Shown in pieces: positions 58,765 through 64,000 of a stretch of DNA of 64,000 nt. How positions within the stretch are numbered: position 1 is the first letter of the stretch; each line of letters opens with the position of its first letter. The stretch covers positions 12,276,001-12,340,000 of the forward strand of contig OW051471.1 in the NCBI GenBank assembly GCA_932521025.1. Reading direction: 5' to 3'. A program made the translations under genes and the position numbers. The notes under the pieces were generated by a model. It saw only the letters and a list, made by a program, of their open reading frames with translations, searched no databases and was not told where the DNA came from. The stretch is from Oscheius onirici (lineage: Eukaryota > Nematoda > Chromadorea > Rhabditida > Rhabditidae).

Positions 58765-60100
58765 GAATTTATGAACAGTGGTTTCCACATACACTAGCAA
58801 AAAGTGTGAATCAAATTTTTCGGCACAGTCCGGTTTTTTTTTGCGCCCACACCAGATCGAGACCAGACCGGTCAGAATTTTATCGCGCCGATGTCGAGCT
58901 GCTCCAAGAAAGAATCGAGACTGGATTGGCTAGAGGTCATGGCTGTCTAGAATCCTTTACAATCGACTTTCTGGTATTTTAATTCTTTGTTACGATGTTT
59001 CCCACCACCATTCGAGACCTACTTCATCAGAATCAAGGGGAAGTCTATAACCAGAACTTCGGCAAACCTACGTATACCCTGAGCCATTTTGAAATTTGAA
59101 ATTTGAAATTTATTTGACGGAATCGTGGGTATCATAGTGATTGGATATAGTATATCTCGATCACGTTGGATCCTTTGCCGCTCTCACGACTTTTATCCAA
59201 TCTTCGCCCATTTCTCTCGCATGTCATTTTACATTTTACTTTTTTACAGGACCAGTATAAAAGCAAAAAACGATCATACTCCCTCGTTCCTAAAGGCTTT
59301 GCCGTATGATCAAGACTTCACTAAACTCAGAACAACAAATTGCGTCTTCGCCTTACGGCGGGGTACGGTCGAATGCGAGCAGAAAAATCTGCCAAAGTGT
59401 GGTTAAACTCATTTTCTACTCAAAACAATTTAGCAAAAAGGTTTGCAGAAGGGCGGGATCGAACCCAGGTCGTGTGGGTGGAGTGGCGACCCTTAAGAAT
59501 ACACCAACTTTTTCGATGAAAAAATTTCTGTCCAAAAATGCAGGGCGTAGAGGTGTGATCCGGGTCATAAATCAAAATTCTAAAAGATACCCCCTCTGAG
59601 ATAGACTTAATTGTACCTCTATCCGAAATTTCAGTGAAAAACTCGCAAAAATGAGCCAGTAAATCGCGAACAAACGCCAAAAAGTGCAGGGCGTAGAGGT
59701 GTGATCCGGGTCGAAAATCAAAATTCTAAAAGATAAACCCTCTGAGATACGGTTAGTTATACCTCTATCCAAAATTTCAGAAAACAAAATTTGCAAAAAT
59801 GAGCCCGTAAATCGCGTACAATCGCGCACGGCGTACGGCGGACACGGGACATTTGGGAAACTCGGTTTTTTGCCTAACTTTTTAGGATTCTGCGCTAGTG
59901 GGAGGCAAAGCAAAATCCACCCTGCGCTCCGAAAATTGGACCTATAAAAAGTTCGTTTATTCAACGTGCAAACGTTAGATACTCAGCTAACCAAATTCCA
60001 GTTTTGCTCAACGATACTTGATTTCCAACTGTTTGCTTTATCTTTATCAGTACCCTTTCATCTTTACTTCAACACTGCATCGATTTGAAAGTCTCCTGTA
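58765..60100. other. Repeat-rich spacer upstream of the kinase gene
   Basis: No gene was recognised. It consists largely of the repeat 59078-59493 (near-identical to 44287-44700) and its continuation with tRNA-like sequence and twice-repeated GGCGTAGAGGTGTGATCCGG to about 59930. Confidence 0.55.
59078..59930 (-). repeat. tRNA-derived interspersed repeat, copy 3
   Basis: The first 415 bp are almost identical to 44287-44700. It contains the complement of a tRNA B-box region (GGGCGGGATCGAACCCAGG). A unit with GTGTGATCCGGGTC and AAATCAAAATTCTAAAAGAT is tandemly duplicated at about 59540-59770. Confidence 0.65.
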
Positions 60101-60104
60101 AAGT

Positions 60105-62170
60105 ATGGAAGGAGTCTTTCAATGCGTTAAGGAAGACTTCGTATGCGAAGATGATGTTATTGGAATCGGCGGTGAAAGTACCGTTTACAAAGCGCATCAC
60201 AGTGTTTTCGGGTAAGTAAATTTTATTGTGCCAACGCTTGACATTTTGCAAAAAATCTCTTTGAGTGAAAAATGGGTCCTGATTTGATTTGTCACATCGA
60301 ACCCATTAATTGTTGACATATAACGACGTTCGACCGGGTTGGCTACCAGTGAAAGAAAAAACAGATCCAAGCCGAAGATCAATAAGAATGTCCACGAGGA
60401 AGCTAAATTCTTCCGAATAATTTGCACAGTCTGGGCGGTGAAGTGATAATTTCTGTTTGTCGCGTCTAGGAAGGCAAAAACTTGTAGCACCAAGCTTTTA
60501 TTATCTCAAGACGAACGGATAATATTATCAAGAGGAAAAGACAGCAAATAACATCACAAGATAGATAGATCCCAAAGAGAGGTGAAATTCACCAATAACT
60601 ACTCGAAGTGAAAGAATTTGAATGCGGCAACAACGAGTTGGCGGCAGGTCGATAAAATCAGAAAGAAAGCAAAATAATGGCTGGAAAATGGCTATGGTCT
60701 GTTCAAAAAGAAGAGGGATTATAGCAAGATTTTAGCTTTTCCCTTCGAGACTTACTTAGCATGCAAAAGTTGGGTACTCAGTCAACTAATTCGAAAGATA
60801 CGCTGTGAACTTTGAAATTTGTTGGCTGTTTGTCCAATGTTTGTGTGCTAAGTGGGTCCCGAAGGGAACAACTAGAATCTTACAGATAATCCCTCTTCTA
60901 TTTGAACAGACCATAAAAACGTGAAAAATTGCTAGTTTCAGAAAGCCGGCGCAAAAATTCAAACGAACGGGGTTGCCTGCCGAACTATTACCGGAAAGGT
61001 AGACAAGCCTGACAATATTATATTTTACATCCCGTCCTTTATATAACCCCACTTATGTATTTGAGCCAATCGTTTACTTTCTACTTTCTTTAAATTGCAA
61101 CTTTTTTTAGTACAACAGCTCTTAAAATATGGCATCATTCAAGATCACTGATTGTCGATAACGAACGCTCTATTTTGCTAACGGTATAGTTTGGCTATTA
61201 AGTCTCTTGAGTATGTATTTTTCAGTTAAAAAACCATGAAAATATTGTTCGGATAATAGGGCTGATTAGTGCGCCCCCATCCCAAATATTTCCGAGGATA
61301 CTTTTCGAAGCTAATGGATTGCAGTCTCAACACTAGTGTGTTCACCTGGAAGCCGGCTTAAGTAAATTTTCAGTCATACACAATCAAGATACAAAACGAG
61401 AGCCGCTATCTACGCCGCCAAAAAATTACAGTTGCAAAGATGTCGCAATATGGATCAAGCAGATCAATAATGGCCTCTCGTTTCTCCATAAGTTCAAAAT
61501 AATACATCGAGACATTAAGCCGGAGAAGTAAGTTTGAACACGCTAGACTTGTGAATGAAAAACAGTGTTGTTGCTTTCAATTTTTTTAACCCCCAAATTA
61601 CCTGCCCTCTTCAAAATCTGGCACATAGCGTTTAACTAGGTAAAACATTTCCGGCTTTTTCGATTTTTCCGATTTTCAGCATTCTCGTTGAAGAAAATAC
61701 TATTAAATTGGCCGATTTTGGAGTCTCTCGAATTTACGCAGATGAAACGCTTACAACAGGGTAGATATACTTTTCAACTAAGGGAATGTATTCAGTACGG
61801 GAACAAGGAGCTACATGGCGCCTGAAATAGTTAGTGGGAAATACGACCTGACAGTTGATATTTATGCTTTGGCAATCACAATTTGGGAAATTCTTTACAG
61901 GAGGTGAGTTGCTTATCACAAAGAAAATTTCGCAAAATGTGGTAGTACTTGATAACCCGTTTTACAACAAGTACCAGTTGTAATAGCGAATTTTTTTTTT
62001 ATTTAGAAAGCCTGTGCTTCATGGCAGTCCTCGGCCAATGATCGACATCCGCTTTCCGGAAACTTCGCACATTCCTTGAAAGGTTTAGTGAAACCATTCA
62101 GTGAAAAAGGAGCATAAGTTTTCAGAAGATGGAATCAAAACCCTTCTGTACGACCAGACTTTGAAGAAAT
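60105..62170 (+). CDS. Protein kinase, with one apparent frame break near its end
   Basis: The ATG at 60105 gives [13 protein letters not shown] and the glycine loop [14 protein letters not shown] long intron ends before LAIKSLE (VAIK lysine, about 61189-61210), joined in phase. Next are [17 protein letters not shown] and [10 protein letters not shown]. The exon at about 61378-61528 has [18 protein letters not shown] and HRDIKPE; after an intron come [20 protein letters not shown], then [14 protein letters not shown] and [16 protein letters not shown]. All catalytic residues (Lys, HRD, DFG, APE) are present. The exon at 62005-62082 ([18 protein letters not shown]) meets an in-frame TGA after SHIP, whereas the next exon reads [16 protein letters not shown], the normal kinase end, in a different phase. 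A single-base indel or an unrecognised splice is needed. Tyrosine-kinase-like (TKL) flavour; family not fixed. Confidence 0.65.
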
Positions 62171-62174
62171 TGAA

Positions 62175-63621
62175 GTTTTCTCGCTGTATTTGCTTTTTTG
62201 GTGTAAAGCTGAGATCAATTCGCTAGCTTCTCCTAGATTCCTTCAGGATGGCTTGAATAACAGTTGTGCCATTGGAATTGATCTAGGAACAAGGCACTCT
62301 TGTGTCGCAGTGGTCAGGAACGGAGTCGTAAAGACAATGATTTTGGTAAGAAAACGTGAGAATAAATACAAACCATATTTAGGCTATCAGCAAACTGCTT
62401 TTTGGATTGCTTTCACTGACCGCGAACGCCTTATTGGAGATGCGGCAAAAGAGCAGCAGATTATAAATCCTCAGAATACCGTCTTTGGCAAGTCCTTCTC
62501 CTTTCTTAAAATCGAAAAATTCAGATATGCAGCTATTTATTGGTCGACGATTTGAAGAGAACAGTGTTCAAAATTACATCAATCGTTTTCCGTTCAACGT
62601 GGTCGATTTTATGGGAAAATGTGGGATACAGGTCCAGTTTAAAGGCCAAAAATCGATTTACACCCCAGAAGAATTGACAGCTATGATTTTAACAAAAATG
62701 AAACAAACGGCGGAAAACTATCTCAACCGTGAAGTGAAGGTATGACAGTTTAATTTTGCAGCAAAAAATTAGACGTCAGGATGCAGTAATAACGGTGCCA
62801 GCTTTTTTCAACGAGTCGCAAATTCAAGCTACAGGAGATGCTGCTGAACTTGCTGGTCTTAACATTCTAAAAATTAGTAATGAGCCGACTGCTGCTGCAA
62901 TAGCATATGGTTTACACGAAAAAACACCAAAGAAGCGAAACATCCTTGTTTTTAATATAGGAGAATCAAGCGTGAACGCGACGGTGATGAGTAAGTGAAA
63001 AAAAGTCAACAAAAAGAATGAGAAGCTCCTGAAAATGAGAAGCTAATGTAGGCATTCCAGTAATCCAAAACGGAAACTTCACTGTTGTTTCCACATCCGG
63101 AAATAATCATCTTGGCGGAGATGACTTCGATACATATCTTGTTAATTATTGTTTTGCGGAAATAAGGAAAATATACAACATCGATATTTTAAACAATAAA
63201 CGCGCTTCTCGAAGACTAAAGAAGGCTTGTGAACATGCCAGAAGGAAACTATCGCATGAAATGGACACAACAATCGAAGTGGATTCTCTTACTGACGACA
63301 TCGACCTTAATCTTTTTATTTTGCGTATTGAATTCGAAAAGCAATGCTTCTCCTTGTTCGCAAAGACTTTTGACTGTGTGGAATCTGCTCTTACGAAATC
63401 GATGTTATCTAAAAAAAACAGGTGATAGGTGTTATATTCTAGCAACAATATATTTCCAGATAGACGAAATCATTTTGGTCGGTAGTTCTTCTGGTATTCC
63501 CAGAATAATACGGCTTTTTAATGATGACTTCAAAGGAAAAAAGATCAATTGCAGTCTCAACCCAGATGAAGTTGTCGCCCATGGGGCTGCTATTGCAGCC
63601 TACAGGCATAACATAACATGA
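62175..63621 (+). CDS. Degenerate HSP70 nucleotide-binding domain L, joined to the kinase end
   Basis: No ATG precedes the domain. The kinase-type exon reads ...[18 protein letters not shown]... directly into [29 protein letters not shown] at about 62240-62248 could instead be a splice acceptor. Further motifs are [13 protein letters not shown] (Gln for Lys71), [35 protein letters not shown] and [13 protein letters not shown], where phosphate-2 DLGGGTFD is destroyed. Next come [14 protein letters not shown] and [16 protein letters not shown]. It ends [14 protein letters not shown] at 63621, before the linker and substrate-binding domain. The domain therefore cannot be a working chaperone. It is either the C-terminal, pseudo-ATPase half of a kinase fusion or a decaying gene. 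It is closest to the type-2 short genes. Confidence 0.65.
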
Positions 63622-64000
63622 CGAAGAGATAAATAAATTGTTAAAAGACCAAAACCTCATTTAGCTATATATTTCAAGTTTTATTCTATCCGTTTGTATT
63701 TTCATTCCAAACAAGAGGCTACTATCCAGAACACTTTCCCAGTTAACCCGTTTCTTCTGATACCTTCTCTAGTCAAACAATCTCTTCTAATCTTTTCAGA
63801 GTCTACCGGTCTCCTCTGATTCCTTCCCCGGTCAACTGCCCTCTTCTGATGGTCAGCTGCTTCAAGCAAATATCAGCTTTTTTTAGTGAAACTCAGGACT
63901 GCGAGAAAAATTGGTTTAAAAAATAATTAAAAGTTCTTCAGTTCAACGTGTAAACGTTGGATATACTCAGCCAACCAAATGTTTTCAGTCTCAGTCCAGA
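63622..64000. other. Right-end spacer with pyrimidine-rich tandem repeat
   Basis: From about 63730 to 63860 a degenerate unit of about 33 bp (TCTTCTGATNCCTTCCC and GGTCAAC) repeats, as at 48780-48900. At 63942-63980 the word AACGTGTAAACGTTGGAT followed by ACTCAGCCAACC occurs, shared with several other places in the window. No gene was seen. Confidence 0.45.

Overview
The window looks like genomic DNA of a free-living rhabditid nematode, probably Caenorhabditis or a close relative. Genes are cut by many 40-60 bp introns with GT...TTTTCAG boundaries. They include nematode chemoreceptors of the srx and srt type, a DEG/ENaC channel and a C-type lectin, and intergenic DNA is full of small foldback elements. 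All gene models below were spliced by eye, so exon edges are approximate unless a phase check is mentioned. Left part (1-16 kb), almost all on the minus strand: a DEG/ENaC channel with a long cysteine-rich ectodomain (0.8-7.0 kb), a short acidic/basic C-terminus that resembles RNase H2 subunit B with a PCNA-binding box (7.7-8.1 kb), an srx-like receptor (8.7-10.3 kb), a non-LTR retrotransposon remnant (10.9-11.2 kb), an srt-like receptor (11.4-13.1 kb), a broken lectin copy (13.5-13.75 kb) and a secreted C-type-lectin/galectin-like fusion (14.0-15.9 kb). Central and right part (16-57 kb): a cluster of eleven HSP70-family genes, called A to K here, interrupted by one more srt receptor (36.9-39.2 kb). 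Ten of them form five same-strand pairs: A then B, C then D, F then E, H then G, J then I. In every pair the upstream gene is an ATYPICAL HSP70 and the downstream gene is a SHORT HSP70. The atypical genes have altered ATPase residues and gene-specific C-terminal tails. The short genes have an intact ATPase but stop inside the lid, without EEVD. In four pairs the gap is only 106-168 bp and a splice-acceptor-like AG lies just before the downstream ATG, as in nematode operons. The pairs fall into two sequence types (A-B with F-E; C-D with H-G and J-I), so the pair itself appears to have been the unit of duplication. K is a short gene without a partner, but it has the promoter element otherwise found before the type-2 atypical genes C, H and J. 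Gene C also has a perfect three-unit heat-shock element. H and J share a 328 bp tract with one mismatch, intron included, which indicates recent gene conversion. Four copies of a palindromic G/C-run element, each with its own 9 bp target-site duplication, sit in small introns of atypical genes only. Right end (57-64 kb): a three-exon fragment of the pyruvate kinase C-terminus, a paired inverted-repeat element, a tRNA-derived repeat, and a protein kinase gene whose last exon reads straight into a twelfth, ATPase-degenerate HSP70 domain (L). That kinase has one apparent frame break just before the junction. The paired atypical/short HSP70 modules are the best candidate here for an undescribed system: a putatively non-hydrolysing HSP70 co-expressed with a lid-truncated, ATPase-competent HSP70. 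The function is inferred from sequence only.
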